64,000 nt of DNA from positions 5,952,001-6,016,000 of the forward strand of contig NZ_JAPEQG010000001.1 of the NCBI RefSeq assembly GCF_026339735.1. Reading direction: 5' to 3'. Source of the stretch: Streptomyces sp. NBC_01669. GTDB taxonomy: Bacteria > Actinomycetota > Actinomycetes > Streptomycetales > Streptomycetaceae. This document shows positions 42,321 to 51,729 of this stretch, piece by piece. Within the stretch, counting starts at the first letter, position 1, and every line of letters begins with the position of its first letter. The notes beneath the pieces are model-generated. The model made no database searches, was not told the origin of the DNA, and saw only the letters and a list, made by a program, of their open reading frames with translations. The translations under genes and the position numbers were made by a program.

Positions 42321-42860
42321 GTGACGGAGAGGCAGAACACAACGGCAGGTGCCGTTGTCGAGCTGAGATATGAGCTGGGGCAGCCGGACTGGTCCGACGC
42401 GTTCCACGCACGCGGGCGGGTACGGGGGATCAAGGGCCGGCTGCAAGGGCTGCTCTCGCCGGTGCTCTTCGCAGTGGCGGTGTGGCTGCTCGCCGACAGC
42501 GTCCTGGCCGCGGGAATCGCCTTCCTCATCAGCCTGTTCGGCCTCGCTGCAAGGACGGGCGTCCTGGCAACGAGGCATGCCAGGATGGGCACCCCGCTGG
42601 GGCCCTGGACCGTGACCGTCGCCGACTCCGACGACGCTGTGCGCTTCGCGGGCACGCACATGGAGACGCGCCGGGGCTGGCGGAGCCTCGGCGGGTACGT
42701 GGAGACCACCGCCGGGTTCGTCCTGCTGACGCCCCCGCCGTACCTGCTCGTCGTGCACTATCTGCCGAAGCGCGTCATGGGCAGGGACGACACCGACCGG
42801 CTGCGCGGCATACTCGACCGCCACCTGCCCCGCCACGGCGGCCGTCCGCCCCAGCACTGA
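42321..42860 (+). CDS. YcxB-like membrane protein
   Basis: This 179-residue protein has two closely spaced hydrophobic helices (about 42-75, SPVLFAVAVWLLADSVLAAG and onwards) and a C-terminal YcxB-type domain. That domain has the pattern GTHMETRRGWRSLGGYVET and VVHYLPKRV. Function unknown. GGGAGGGGTC directly precedes the GTG. The next gene encodes a protein of the same type 41 bases downstream, so they form a pair. Confidence 0.82.
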   Translation: MTERQNTTAGAVVELRYELGQPDWSDAFHARGRVRGIKGRLQGLLSPVLFAVAVWLLADSVLAAGIAFLISLFGLAARTGVLATRHARMGTPLGPWTVTVADSDDAVRFAGTHMETRRGWRSLGGYVETTAGFVLLTPPPYLLVVHYLPKRVMGRDDTDRLRGILDRHLPRHGGRPPQH

Positions 42861-42901
42861 GGTTCGGTAGGATCCGCAGGTCGTCGTACCGGGGAGGAAT
42901 C

Positions 42902-43468
42902 ATGGCCGAGGGCCGCAGCGCCGAAGACACCGGCAACGGCGCGGAAACCTCCGCCGACGTCGTGGACGAACAGACTGCGGTCCAGCTGGTGTACCTGCCC
43001 CAGAAGGCCGACACACTGGTCGGCCTGCGGGTCCGCGAGCGGATCAAGCGGACCGGGCTGCTGCTGAAGGGCGTGTTCCTCGCACTGTGGATAGGGCAGT
43101 GGCTGCTCTCCGCCGTGGGCCGCGGGAGTACCGATGTGGTCTCGACCGTTCTGGTCTTGTTCGTCGTCCTGGTGGTGTGGGGGTACCCGCGGCTACAGGC
43201 CGCGAACGTGCAGCGGATCACCGGATGGCAGGGCGAGTACCGCGTCACCGTGTCTCCGGCCGGAATCACCTGCCGCAGCGACCACAGCACGTTGGTCCAG
43301 AAGTGGTCCGTCTTCCAGGGCTATCGGGAGACGGCCGGCCACGTCGTCCTGCTCAGCCGGGACCCCAACATCATGTGGCTCAGTGTCCTGCCCAAGCGGG
43401 GTGTGCATGAGGCCGGAGACCTCGACCGACTCCGGGCCATCCTGGACCAGCACACCACTCGCGTGTGA
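42902..43468 (+). CDS. YcxB-like membrane protein, second of a pair
   Basis: This 188-residue protein has an acidic N-terminus, two membrane helices (about 58-100, LLKGVFLALWIGQWLL and VVSTVLVLFVVLVVW) and a C-terminal YcxB-type domain with CRSDHSTLVQKWSVFQGYRET and LSVLPKRGV. It is a diverged paralogue of the gene before it. GGGGAGGAATC gives a good ribosome site. No role can be read from the context. Confidence 0.85.
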   Translation: MAEGRSAEDTGNGAETSADVVDEQTAVQLVYLPQKADTLVGLRVRERIKRTGLLLKGVFLALWIGQWLLSAVGRGSTDVVSTVLVLFVVLVVWGYPRLQAANVQRITGWQGEYRVTVSPAGITCRSDHSTLVQKWSVFQGYRETAGHVVLLSRDPNIMWLSVLPKRGVHEAGDLDRLRAILDQHTTRV

Positions 43469-43591
43469 CGAACGCGGCCTCTGAGCGCAGTGCATCGGCG
43501 CCCAGGTGCGTGAGCGTGGCACCTTTCCATTGCAACGTGACCTGGCTCACTGGCCGAATGTCTCCTGAGGGACGCGAAAGAGGCACGCAAA

Positions 43592-43621
43592 GGGGGGCGC
43601 TCCCCGAAGGAAGCGCCCCCC
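43592..43621. terminator. Bidirectional terminator between YcxB and pepN genes
   Basis: A perfect 10-bp stem (GGGGGGCGCT / AGCGCCCCCC) with a 10-base loop lies between converging genes. On the minus strand it is followed by CCTTT. Confidence 0.85.
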
Positions 43622-43645
43622 ACTGCTCAGCTGCTGCTGTTACTG

Positions 43646-46222
43646 CTACGCGGTAGCCGCCGCCGCGTCCGCCGCCTGGGCCTTCAGCGCGCGCTCCACG
43701 CCTGCCCGCGACTCGGAGACCAGCCGGTGCAGTGCCGCGCTCGGCTTTGCCGAGCCCAGCCAGGCGTCCGTTGCGTCCAGGGTCTCCTGCGAGACCTGGA
43801 GGGACGGGTAGAGGCCGACGGCGATCTGCTGGGCCATCTCATGGCTGCGCGAGTCCCAGACGTCCTTCACCGCTGCGAAGAACTTTTCGGTGTACGGGGC
43901 CAGCAGCTCGCGCTGGTCGGTCTGGACGAATCCGCCGATGACCGCCTCCTGGACGGCGTTCGGGAGCTTGTCCGATTCGACGACCGAGGCCCATGCCTCC
44001 GCCTTCGCCTCGGCCGTGGGGCGTCCCGCGCGGGCGGTCGCCGCGTGGCGTTCGCCGGCGGCCGTCTTGTCGCGCTCGTACTCGGCGGCGATCTCGTCCT
44101 CGTCCAGCAGGCCGACCGCGGCAAGTCGCTCGACGAATGCCCAGCGCAGCTCGGTGTCGACGGCGAGGCCCTCGACCGTCTCCGTGCCGTTGAGCAGCGC
44201 CTGGAGCAGGTCGAGCTGCTGCGGGTTGCGGGCCGTTGCCGCGAGTGCGTGGGCCCAGGCGAGCTGGTGGTCGCTGCCGGGCTCAGCGGCGCGCAGGTGG
44301 GCGAGCGTCGCCTCCGTCCAGTGCGCCAGTGCCGCCTCGCGGGACTCCGGCGCCGCGTACAGGTCCAGGGCCAGCTTCACCTGACGGTGCAGCGACTGGA
44401 CGACGCCGATGTCCGACTCCTTGCCGATGCCGGACAGGACGAGCGAAAGGTAGTCGCGCGTGGCCAGTTCGCCGTCACGGGTCATGTCCCAGGCTGAGGC
44501 CCAGCACAGGGCGCGCGGCAGCGACTCGGTGAAGTCGCCGAGGTGCTCGGTGACGACCCGCAGGGACTCCTCGTCGAGGCGGACCTTCGCGTACGACAGG
44601 TCGTCGTCGTTGAGGAGGATGACCGCCGGACGGGCGGTGTTCGCCGGGTACGGGACGGTGGTGCGCTCGCCGTCGACGTCCAGCTCGATCCGGTTCGTAC
44701 GGACCAGCTTTCCGGCCTCGTCGAGGTCGTAGCAGCCGATCGCGACCCGATGCGGGCGCAGCGTCGCCTCGCCCTTGGCGCCGGCGGGCAGCGCCGGGGC
44801 CTCCTGAAGGACGGTGAACGACGTGACGTGGCCGTTCTCGTCCGTGACGACCTCCGGGCGCAGGATGTTGATGCCCGCCGTCTCCAGCCAGGCCTTCGAC
44901 CAGGTCTTCAGGTCACGGCCGGAGGTCTCCTCCAGCGCGCCCAGCAGGTCGGACAGCCGGGTGTTGCCGAACGCGTGCGCCTTGAAGTACGCCTGGACGC
45001 CCTTGAAGAACGCGTCCATGCCGACGTACGCCACCAGCTGCTTCAGGACCGAGGCGCCCTTGGCGTACGTGATCCCGTCGAAGTTGACCAGCACGTCGTC
45101 CAGGTCACGGATGTCCGCCATGATCGGGTGCGTGGACGGCAGCTGGTCCTGGCGGTAGGCCCAGGTCTTCTCGGAGTTGGCGAACGTGGTCCAGGAGTTC
45201 GGCCACTTCGAGCCCTCCGCGTACGCCTGGCAGGCGACCGAGGTGTACGTGGCGAACGACTCGTTCAGCCACAGGTCGTTCCACCACTCCATGGTGACGA
45301 GGTCGCCGAACCACATGTGTGCCAGCTCGTGCAGGATGGTCTCCGCGCGCCGCTCGTACGCCGCGTCCGTCACCTTCGAGCGGAAGACGTACTGGTCGCG
45401 GATGGTGACCGCGCCCGCGTTCTCCATCGCGCCCGCGTTGAACTCCGGCACGAACAGCTGGTCGTACTTGGCGAACGGGTACGCGTAGTCGAACTTCTCC
45501 TGGAACCAGTCGAAGCCCTGCCGCGTGACGTCGAAGATCGCGTCGGCGTCGAGGAACTCGGCGAGCGAGGGGCGGCAGTAGATGCCGAGCGGAACGGACT
45601 GGCCGTCCTTCTCGTAGCTGCTGTGCACCGCGTGGTACGGGCCGACGATCAGGGCCGTGATGTACGTCGAGATGCGCGGCGTCGGCTCGAAGCCCCAGAC
45701 GTCGTCCTTGGGCTCCGGGGTGGGGGAGTTCGAGATGACCGTCCAGCCCGTCGGCGCCTTCACGGTGAACTGGAAGGTCGCCTTCAGGTCGGGCTGCTCG
45801 AAGCTCGCGAACACCCGGCGGGCGTCCGGCACCTCGAACTGCGTGTACAGGTACGCCTGCTGGTCGACCGGGTCGACGAAGCGGTGCAGGCCCTCGCCGG
45901 TGTTGGTGTACGCGCAGTCCGCGACGACACGCAGCACGTTGGAGCCCGCGTGCAGGTGCGGCAGTGCGATCCGCGAGTCGCGGAAGACGGCGGCGACGTC
46001 GAGGGCCTTGCCGTTCAGCTCGACCTCGTGCACGGCCGGGGCGACCAGGTCGATGAAGGTCTCCGCACCGGCTTCGGCGGAGTCGAAACGCACCGTGGTG
46101 ACGGACCGGTAGGTGCCGCCCTCCTGTGCGCCGGAGAGGTCGAGATCGATCTCGTACGCGTCCACGGTCAGCAGGCGCGCCCGCTCCTGTGCCTCTTCGC
46201 GGGTCAGATTCGTGCCAGGCAC
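43646..46222 (-). CDS. pepN: Aminopeptidase N, M1 family
   Basis: This 858-residue cytoplasmic zinc aminopeptidase has the substrate-binding motif GAMEN (264-268), the zinc site HELAH (298-302) with the third ligand Glu321 in WLNESFA, and a long ERAP1-like C-terminal helical domain. It trims N-terminal residues from peptides. I chose the GTG at 46222 (PGTNLTREEAQ) with AAGGAGATGACC upstream; the frame is open into asd but that is fortuitous. A second M1 enzyme is encoded 9 kb away. Confidence 0.95.
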   Translation of the reverse strand: MPGTNLTREEAQERARLLTVDAYEIDLDLSGAQEGGTYRSVTTVRFDSAEAGAETFIDLVAPAVHEVELNGKALDVAAVFRDSRIALPHLHAGSNVLRVVADCAYTNTGEGLHRFVDPVDQQAYLYTQFEVPDARRVFASFEQPDLKATFQFTVKAPTGWTVISNSPTPEPKDDVWGFEPTPRISTYITALIVGPYHAVHSSYEKDGQSVPLGIYCRPSLAEFLDADAIFDVTRQGFDWFQEKFDYAYPFAKYDQLFVPEFNAGAMENAGAVTIRDQYVFRSKVTDAAYERRAETILHELAHMWFGDLVTMEWWNDLWLNESFATYTSVACQAYAEGSKWPNSWTTFANSEKTWAYRQDQLPSTHPIMADIRDLDDVLVNFDGITYAKGASVLKQLVAYVGMDAFFKGVQAYFKAHAFGNTRLSDLLGALEETSGRDLKTWSKAWLETAGINILRPEVVTDENGHVTSFTVLQEAPALPAGAKGEATLRPHRVAIGCYDLDEAGKLVRTNRIELDVDGERTTVPYPANTARPAVILLNDDDLSYAKVRLDEESLRVVTEHLGDFTESLPRALCWASAWDMTRDGELATRDYLSLVLSGIGKESDIGVVQSLHRQVKLALDLYAAPESREAALAHWTEATLAHLRAAEPGSDHQLAWAHALAATARNPQQLDLLQALLNGTETVEGLAVDTELRWAFVERLAAVGLLDEDEIAAEYERDKTAAGERHAATARAGRPTAEAKAEAWASVVESDKLPNAVQEAVIGGFVQTDQRELLAPYTEKFFAAVKDVWDSRSHEMAQQIAVGLYPSLQVSQETLDATDAWLGSAKPSAALHRLVSESRAGVERALKAQAADAAAATA

Positions 46223-46336
46223 CCGGTCATCTCCTTGATATGTGATGTTTCCCGGCCATCCTTCCACGCGGAGCGCACGCAACGCTATGTCCGTTTTCCG
46301 CCGGACACCGGCGGTGCCACGCGCGACGCTCGAACC

Positions 46337-46843
46337 ATGACCGGCTACGAGGCACGTCCCATCGAACCTGCTGTCCTCAAGGAGCTCCGCGACACCGACG
46401 ACGCGGGCCGGCCCTGCGTCCCGTACACCGAGCGGGAAGGCGGCAGCCCGCTGCGCTGCTGTCTGCGGGGCGTCGAGCCGGGGGAGCGGATCGCCCTCGT
46501 CTCGTACGCGCCGCTGCGCCGCTGGGCGGCCGCGACCTGGGCCAGGCCCGGGGCGTACGACGAGCAGGGCCCCGTCTACATCCACGCCGAGGAGTGCGAG
46601 GGCCCGGCGGCGGGCGGGGACCGCTATCCGTTCGCGCGGGTCGGCGCGCTGCGCACGGTCCGCCGCTACAACGCGGACGGCCACATCGTCGGCGGCCGTC
46701 TGCTGGAGATCCCCGCCGACCCGTCGCGCGGCTTCGACGAGGCGTTCGCGGAGGCGTTCGCCGACCCGGAGGTGGCGCTGGTGCACGTCAGGGCCGTCGA
46801 GTACGGCTGCTTCCACTTCGAGGTCCGCAGGCCGCAGGGCTGA
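46337..46843 (+). CDS. DUF1203 domain protein
   Basis: This 168-residue protein is recognised as DUF1203 by PLRCCLRGVEPGERIALVSY near residue 38, GPVYIHAEECEG near 80 and the C-terminal HVRAVEYGCFHFEVR. The His/Glu/Cys of the IHAEEC region could bind metal, but no activity is known to me. It is divergent from pepN and its message ends at a strong hairpin. There is no obvious ribosome site before the ATG. Confidence 0.88.
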   Translation: MTGYEARPIEPAVLKELRDTDDAGRPCVPYTEREGGSPLRCCLRGVEPGERIALVSYAPLRRWAAATWARPGAYDEQGPVYIHAEECEGPAAGGDRYPFARVGALRTVRRYNADGHIVGGRLLEIPADPSRGFDEAFAEAFADPEVALVHVRAVEYGCFHFEVRRPQG

Positions 46844-46862
46844 AGGGGGAGGGGGCGGTAAA

Positions 46863-46900
46863 GGTATCGGCGGGCGCCCGACCGGGCGCCCGCCGATACC
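46863..46900. terminator. Bidirectional terminator between DUF1203 and asd genes
   Basis: A perfect 17-bp stem, arm GGTATCGGCGGGCGCCC, with a 4-base loop (GACC) lies between the two converging stop codons. Confidence 0.9.
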
Positions 46901-46917
46901 CTCTTCCGTGCGACGTG

Positions 46918-47946
46918 TCAGCCGTTCAGCTCCGCCGCGACGAGCTCCGCGATCTGCACCGCGTTCAGCGCCGCGCCCTTGCGCAGGTTGTCGCCGGAGA
47001 CGAAGAGCGCCAGACCGTTCTCCACGGTCTCGTCGGCCCGGATGCGGCCCACGTACGACACGTCCTGGCCGGCCGCCTGGAGCGGGGTCGGGATCTCCGA
47101 GAGCTCGACGCCCTCGGCGTCCTTCAGCAGCTCGTAGGCGCGCTCGACGTTGATCGGGCGGGCGAAGCGGGCGTTGATCTGGAGGGAGTGGCCGGAGAAG
47201 ACCGGGACCCGGACGCAGGTGCCGGACACCTTGAGCTCCGGGATCTCCAGGATCTTGCGGGACTCGTTGCGGAGCTTCTGCTCCTCGTCGGTCTCGAACG
47301 AGCCGTCGTCGACGATCGAGCCGGCCAGCGGCAGCACGTTGAAGGCGATGGGCCGCTTGTAGACGGTCGGCTCGGGGAACTCGACGGCGCCGCCGTCGTG
47401 GGTGAGCTTGTCGGCGTCGGCGATCACCTTGGACGCCTGCCCGTGCAGCTCGGCGACGCCGGCCAGACCGGAGCCGGAGACCGCCTGGTAGCTGGTGACG
47501 ACCAGCGCGTCGAGCCCGGCCTCGTCGTGCAGCGGGCGCAGCACGGGCATGGCGGCCATCGTGGTGCAGTTCGGGTTCGCGATGATGCCCTTGGGGCGGT
47601 TCTTGATCGCGTGCGCGTTGACCTCGGAGACGACCAGCGGGACCTCGGGGTCCTTGCGCCATGCGGAGGAGTTGTCGATCACGACGGCGCCCTGGGAGGC
47701 GACCTTCTCGGCGAGCGCCTTGGAGGTCGCGCCACCGGCGGAGAACAGGACGATGTCCAGACCCGTGTAGTCCGCGGTGGAGGCGTCCTCGACGGTGATC
47801 TCCTGGCCTTCCCACTCGATCGTGGAACCTGCGGAGCGCGCGGAGGCGAAGAGCCGCAGCTCGTCGGTCGGGAACTTCCGCTCGGCCAGGATCCTGCGCA
47901 TGACTGTGCCGACCTGACCGGTGGCGCCGACGATTCCGACCTTCAC
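46918..47946 (-). CDS. asd: Aspartate-semialdehyde dehydrogenase
   Basis: This 342-residue enzyme reduces aspartyl phosphate with NADPH, the second step to diaminopimelate, lysine, threonine and methionine. Seen are the NADPH motif VGIVGATGQVGTVM, the active-site cysteine in ANPNCTTMA, SYQAVSGSG and the later RVPVFSGHSLQI. Length is normal. No aspartokinase gene lies beside it, although Streptomyces usually carries an ask-asd pair, so this may be a second copy. GAAGGAGTCCCT precedes the GTG. Confidence 0.95.
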   Translation of the reverse strand: MKVGIVGATGQVGTVMRRILAERKFPTDELRLFASARSAGSTIEWEGQEITVEDASTADYTGLDIVLFSAGGATSKALAEKVASQGAVVIDNSSAWRKDPEVPLVVSEVNAHAIKNRPKGIIANPNCTTMAAMPVLRPLHDEAGLDALVVTSYQAVSGSGLAGVAELHGQASKVIADADKLTHDGGAVEFPEPTVYKRPIAFNVLPLAGSIVDDGSFETDEEQKLRNESRKILEIPELKVSGTCVRVPVFSGHSLQINARFARPINVERAYELLKDAEGVELSEIPTPLQAAGQDVSYVGRIRADETVENGLALFVSGDNLRKGAALNAVQIAELVAAELNG

Positions 47947-48264
47947 AGGGACTCCTTCAAACGTACGAACTGGCGCGGTTGCCGTTCCATGATGCGTATG
48001 TTTACGGCTTCCTTGTCCAATCCATTGTCCGGCAGACGGACAGCGAGCGGGAATCGAACGTTTCGCGGCGCCCCGGCACGCGGCGGCGAAGGCCATGTGT
48101 GAGCGGCTCCACACGGACGAGGTGTCCGGGAGCGGATGTCGGCCGCCCTGCCGGAGGCCCGCTCCGGCACCTGCCCGGGCCGCGGCTGAGCGCGCAGGGG
48201 AACGGGAAAGGGCGGGCGCCCCCGCGGGCGCCCGCCCTCTCTCGGTATCACCGCACAGCAACCG
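47947..48264. other. 318-bp intergenic region upstream of asd
   Basis: It contains the asd promoter side and the terminator of the subtilase gene (48209-48238). No coding signature. No attenuator or riboswitch structure could be recognised by eye. Confidence 0.5.
48209..48238 (-). terminator. Terminator of the subtilase gene
   Basis: A 13-bp perfect stem (GGGCGGGCGCCC plus an A-T pair) with a 4-base loop, followed on the minus strand by TTTCCCG, lies 27 bases past the stop codon. Confidence 0.85.
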
Positions 48265-51200
48265 TTACGGCGTGACCTTCTCGATCACGACGCTACCGGT
48301 GCCCGCAGCGGTGCCGCGGCTGTTCACCAGCTGGACCTCGCCGAAGAACTGACGTCCCTCGGGAGCCGCACCGGCGACCACGACCTCGGCGCCGACCTGC
48401 GCCGAGGCGCCGTTGGCCAGGTTCACGGCCTTCGACTCGTCGACCTTGAGCGTGCCGAGCGACGGGGCGTAGTACACGTCGCGGTAGTTGTACGTGGTGG
48501 TCCCGGCCGGGACCGAGTAGCCGTCGACGACGACCGTGTACGTACCCGCGGCGGGCTTCGCCAGGCTGACCGCCTCTTTCGAGCCCGCGCTCGTGGAGGC
48601 GCCGACCTCGTTGCCGGCCGCGTCGAGGACGTACAGGTCCAGGTCGGCGTTGGCGTCCGAGGTGCCGCCGATGGCGACGTCCAGCTTCTCGACGCCCGCA
48701 CCGATGGTGACCGTGGTGACCTGCTGTTCATGCGTCTTGATCGACGGGGTGGCGACCTTGGCCGAGCCCAGCGAGCCGCCCTTGAGCTTGCCCTCCAGAT
48801 CGCCCGCACTGTTGGTGACGGTCCAGTTCACCGCGGTCGGCGTGCCGATCTTCGCCTCCGGCAGCGTCTGCACGGCCGGGTCGAAGGAGGCGCCGAGCAG
48901 GGAGACGTCGAGCTTGAACGGGTTGTCCAGCAGCGGCGACGTACGCCGTGCCTCGACCTCGATCTCCCAGACACCGGGCTGCGGGGCGGCGTACGAGCGC
49001 ACGTCGGGGCGGCAGGTGTTGGCCGGGTTGTCGTAGTTCGGGTAGCAGAACGGCGTTCCGCTGTTCTCCATCTGCACCCCGTACGGGTGGATGGAGATGA
49101 ACCGCGTCTGGCTGCCCGAGCGCAGGGCGCTCATCGCGACCTCAAGGGTCTTGGCGCCCTTTGGCACGTTCACGAAGTACGACGTGGTGCCGTTGCGCTG
49201 CACCGAGCCGGACGCCGTGAACGCGTAACCCGGCTTCACCAGGTCGTTGGAGACGACGACCGTGGCGAGGATCTGCTGGTCCACACCGGTGGTCTTCGCG
49301 TCATCGACCTGCAGGATCGCGCTGTGCACGCCCGCGCTGCCCGGCTTCGCCTGGACCTTGACGGTCACCGGCTCGCCCAGCGGCAGCGAGACGGTGCTGC
49401 TGCCGGTGAGCGTGAAGGTGCCGTCGTTGTTCTTCCAGGACAGCTTGTGCGCGACGGCCTTGTCCGGGCCCGTGGTGCGGGTGATCGTGACGTCGTACGA
49501 CTTCGTCTGGCCGGCCTTCAGGCCGCCCTCGCGGTCGTACAGGCCGGTACCGAAGCCGGGGGTCTGCAGCGCGAAGTCGATCGCCGTGTCGACCGGGGCC
49601 TTCACGGAGTACTCGTGCGCCGGGGTGCCCTGCTTCTCGATCAGCTTCCAGGCGTCGATGATGTTGATCAGGCCGGCACCCTGGGCGTGCGCGGGCACTC
49701 CCTCGATGTGCGTGGCGCTGCTGGTCAGTGCGGTGCGCAGGTCGGCCGGGGGCAGCTCGATGTGCTTCTGCTTCGCGGCGGACAGCAGCAGCGCGGTCGC
49801 ACCGGCGGCCTGCGGCGATGCCATCGAGGTGCCCTGCAGCATGGAGTATCCGGCCGGGAGCGAGTAGCCCGCCTCCTTGACCGGGCCACCGGGCAGCCAG
49901 GTCTGGGTGGAGTTGATGGAGGCGCCGGGCGCGCTCAGGGTCGGCGTGAAGCCGCCGTCCTCACGCGGACCGCGCGAGGAGAACGGCATCATGTCGTACT
50001 TCTTGGTGACGTTCGAGCCGTAGTTGGCGGCCCACGTCTCCTTGGAGACGGACGCGCCGACGGAGATGACGTGGTCGGCGAGGCCGGGGTCACCGATGGT
50101 GTTCACACCCGGGCCGTCGTTGCCGGCCGAGATGACCAGCTGGACGCCGTACGTGTCGATGAGCCGCTTGTACAGCACCGCGCGGGCGTTGCTGCCGTCG
50201 TTGAGCGGCGGCAGGCCACCGATCGACATGTTGACGACATCGACACCGCGGTTCACGACGAGGTCGGTCATGCCCTCCATGAGCGCGATGTTGGTGCAGC
50301 CGCCGGACCACGTGCAGGCGCGCGAGGAAACGATCTGCGCGCCGGGCGCGGCGCCGTTCATCTTGCCGCCGAACAGCCCGTTGGCGGCGGTGATGCCGGC
50401 GACGTGGGTGCCGTGCTCGCTCTCGATGACACCGATGTTGACGTAGTCGGACGTGTTGCCGGCCGCGTTGTAGACCACGTTCTTGCGGGTCTCGACGACG
50501 AACGGGATGCGCTCGACGACCTCGGTCCGCGGGTCGTCCGTGCCGAAGTAGGAGACCTGGTGCTTCTCCTTGTACGGCATAAGGACGGCGTCGTTCGAGA
50601 AGTCGGCGTCGTTGTTCAGGTCGACGCGGGTGGTGCCGGCGACCGGGTCGTAGAGCACGGCCCAGGTGTCGGTGGTGTCACCGTCACGGTTGAGGTCACC
50701 CGCCATGTCGCCGCCGCGGGTGGCGGACTCTTCGAACACCTTGATCTTGTACGAGCCCTCGGGCGCCGAGTAGGTACGGCCCCCGTAGGTGAACGTCGGG
50801 CCGGACACGGCGTCCGTCATCCGCAGCCAGGTACCGTCGCCGTCCCTGACCGGGTCGGTGGCCGTCACCCAGTCGACGATCTTGCGCTCGCCGGTGGTGG
50901 TCTTCTGGAGCGCCGGGTGACCGAGGTCGACACCCGAGTCCAGGATGCCGATGGTCACGCCGCGGCCGTCGGCCTTCGGGTGCTCCTTCACGAAGTCGAC
51001 CGCACCCGTCTCGAAGGACGGGTTGTACGGGTTCTTCGCCGGCGTTTTGCTGCTGGGCGCCGGGTAGCTGCCCGTGGACGCCGTCCTCGCCCCGGCGGCC
51101 CGGTCGCCCGAGGGCGTCGGGTCGTCGAGCATGATCTCCTGCTTGAGATCGATGCCCTGGACGGATGTCAGCTTCGAGGCAGCCTTGATGGTCGCCTCGG

Positions 51201-51558
51201 CGGTTGCGGTCGGTACGGTCGCGCGGACGTAGCCGAGCTTGTCGTACGTACGTTCCACCATGGACCCCTTGACGGCGTCCAGCTGCTCGGTGACCTGCTC
51301 GGTCGCACCGGGTGCGGTGGCGACCATCATGGTGACGTTCTTCTCGCCCTTGGCCTGCGCCTTGGTCAGAAGATCGGCATCGGCCGCACCGAGCTTGTCG
51401 CTGTCGGCGGCTGCCTTTACGGGGGCGGTGGCCGGGTCGTCGGCGGCGAAGACCGGTGCGGCACCGGAGGCGGCCAGTGCGGCCACCAGACCGGCAGCGG
51501 CCGCGACTCGGGCCACGCGTCTCGCCCCGGGTATGGAACTGGGGGATTCGGAGGTCAT
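48265..51558 (-). CDS. Large secreted subtilisin-like (S8) serine protease
   Basis: This is a 1097-residue protein. A signal peptide (1-39, ending PVFAA) and an inhibitor-like propeptide (to about 150) precede an S8 catalytic domain. Its triad is Asp207 (GILDSGVD), His382 (HGTHVAG) and Ser578 (GTSMASP), with Asn480 as oxyanion residue. An insertion of about 140 residues separates Asp and His, and a C-terminal half of beta domains follows, ending in a PPC-like module (DLDLYVLDAAGNEVG). It should digest proteins outside the cell. I used the ATG at 51558 with AGGGATGC before it; another ATG lies two codons upstream. Confidence 0.92.
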   Translation of the reverse strand: MTSESPSSIPGARRVARVAAAAGLVAALAASGAAPVFAADDPATAPVKAAADSDKLGAADADLLTKAQAKGEKNVTMMVATAPGATEQVTEQLDAVKGSMVERTYDKLGYVRATVPTATAEATIKAASKLTSVQGIDLKQEIMLDDPTPSGDRAAGARTASTGSYPAPSSKTPAKNPYNPSFETGAVDFVKEHPKADGRGVTIGILDSGVDLGHPALQKTTTGERKIVDWVTATDPVRDGDGTWLRMTDAVSGPTFTYGGRTYSAPEGSYKIKVFEESATRGGDMAGDLNRDGDTTDTWAVLYDPVAGTTRVDLNNDADFSNDAVLMPYKEKHQVSYFGTDDPRTEVVERIPFVVETRKNVVYNAAGNTSDYVNIGVIESEHGTHVAGITAANGLFGGKMNGAAPGAQIVSSRACTWSGGCTNIALMEGMTDLVVNRGVDVVNMSIGGLPPLNDGSNARAVLYKRLIDTYGVQLVISAGNDGPGVNTIGDPGLADHVISVGASVSKETWAANYGSNVTKKYDMMPFSSRGPREDGGFTPTLSAPGASINSTQTWLPGGPVKEAGYSLPAGYSMLQGTSMASPQAAGATALLLSAAKQKHIELPPADLRTALTSSATHIEGVPAHAQGAGLINIIDAWKLIEKQGTPAHEYSVKAPVDTAIDFALQTPGFGTGLYDREGGLKAGQTKSYDVTITRTTGPDKAVAHKLSWKNNDGTFTLTGSSTVSLPLGEPVTVKVQAKPGSAGVHSAILQVDDAKTTGVDQQILATVVVSNDLVKPGYAFTASGSVQRNGTTSYFVNVPKGAKTLEVAMSALRSGSQTRFISIHPYGVQMENSGTPFCYPNYDNPANTCRPDVRSYAAPQPGVWEIEVEARRTSPLLDNPFKLDVSLLGASFDPAVQTLPEAKIGTPTAVNWTVTNSAGDLEGKLKGGSLGSAKVATPSIKTHEQQVTTVTIGAGVEKLDVAIGGTSDANADLDLYVLDAAGNEVGASTSAGSKEAVSLAKPAAGTYTVVVDGYSVPAGTTTYNYRDVYYAPSLGTLKVDESKAVNLANGASAQVGAEVVVAGAAPEGRQFFGEVQLVNSRGTAAGTGSVVIEKVTP

Positions 51559-51729
51559 CAGCATCCCTGTATGTGAAAGAGAAAGTCCGGAATTCGGTAC
51601 CGGATGACCGCTCAGCCTTTCGTAAATGGCAGGGGTTTGTGGAGGGTTGGCGTGGGCGAGTTGCCGCCGTGGCGCACATCCGCCAATGGGGCTGATGCGT
51701 CATGAGGGACGAACCCGGCGATAACTCCC

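Noticed and set aside
46223..47815. Open frame joining pepN upstream into the asd region, which would suggest a fusion
   Set aside because: The upstream part is a shadow of asd. PepN has its own ribosome site and a family-like N-terminus at 46222.
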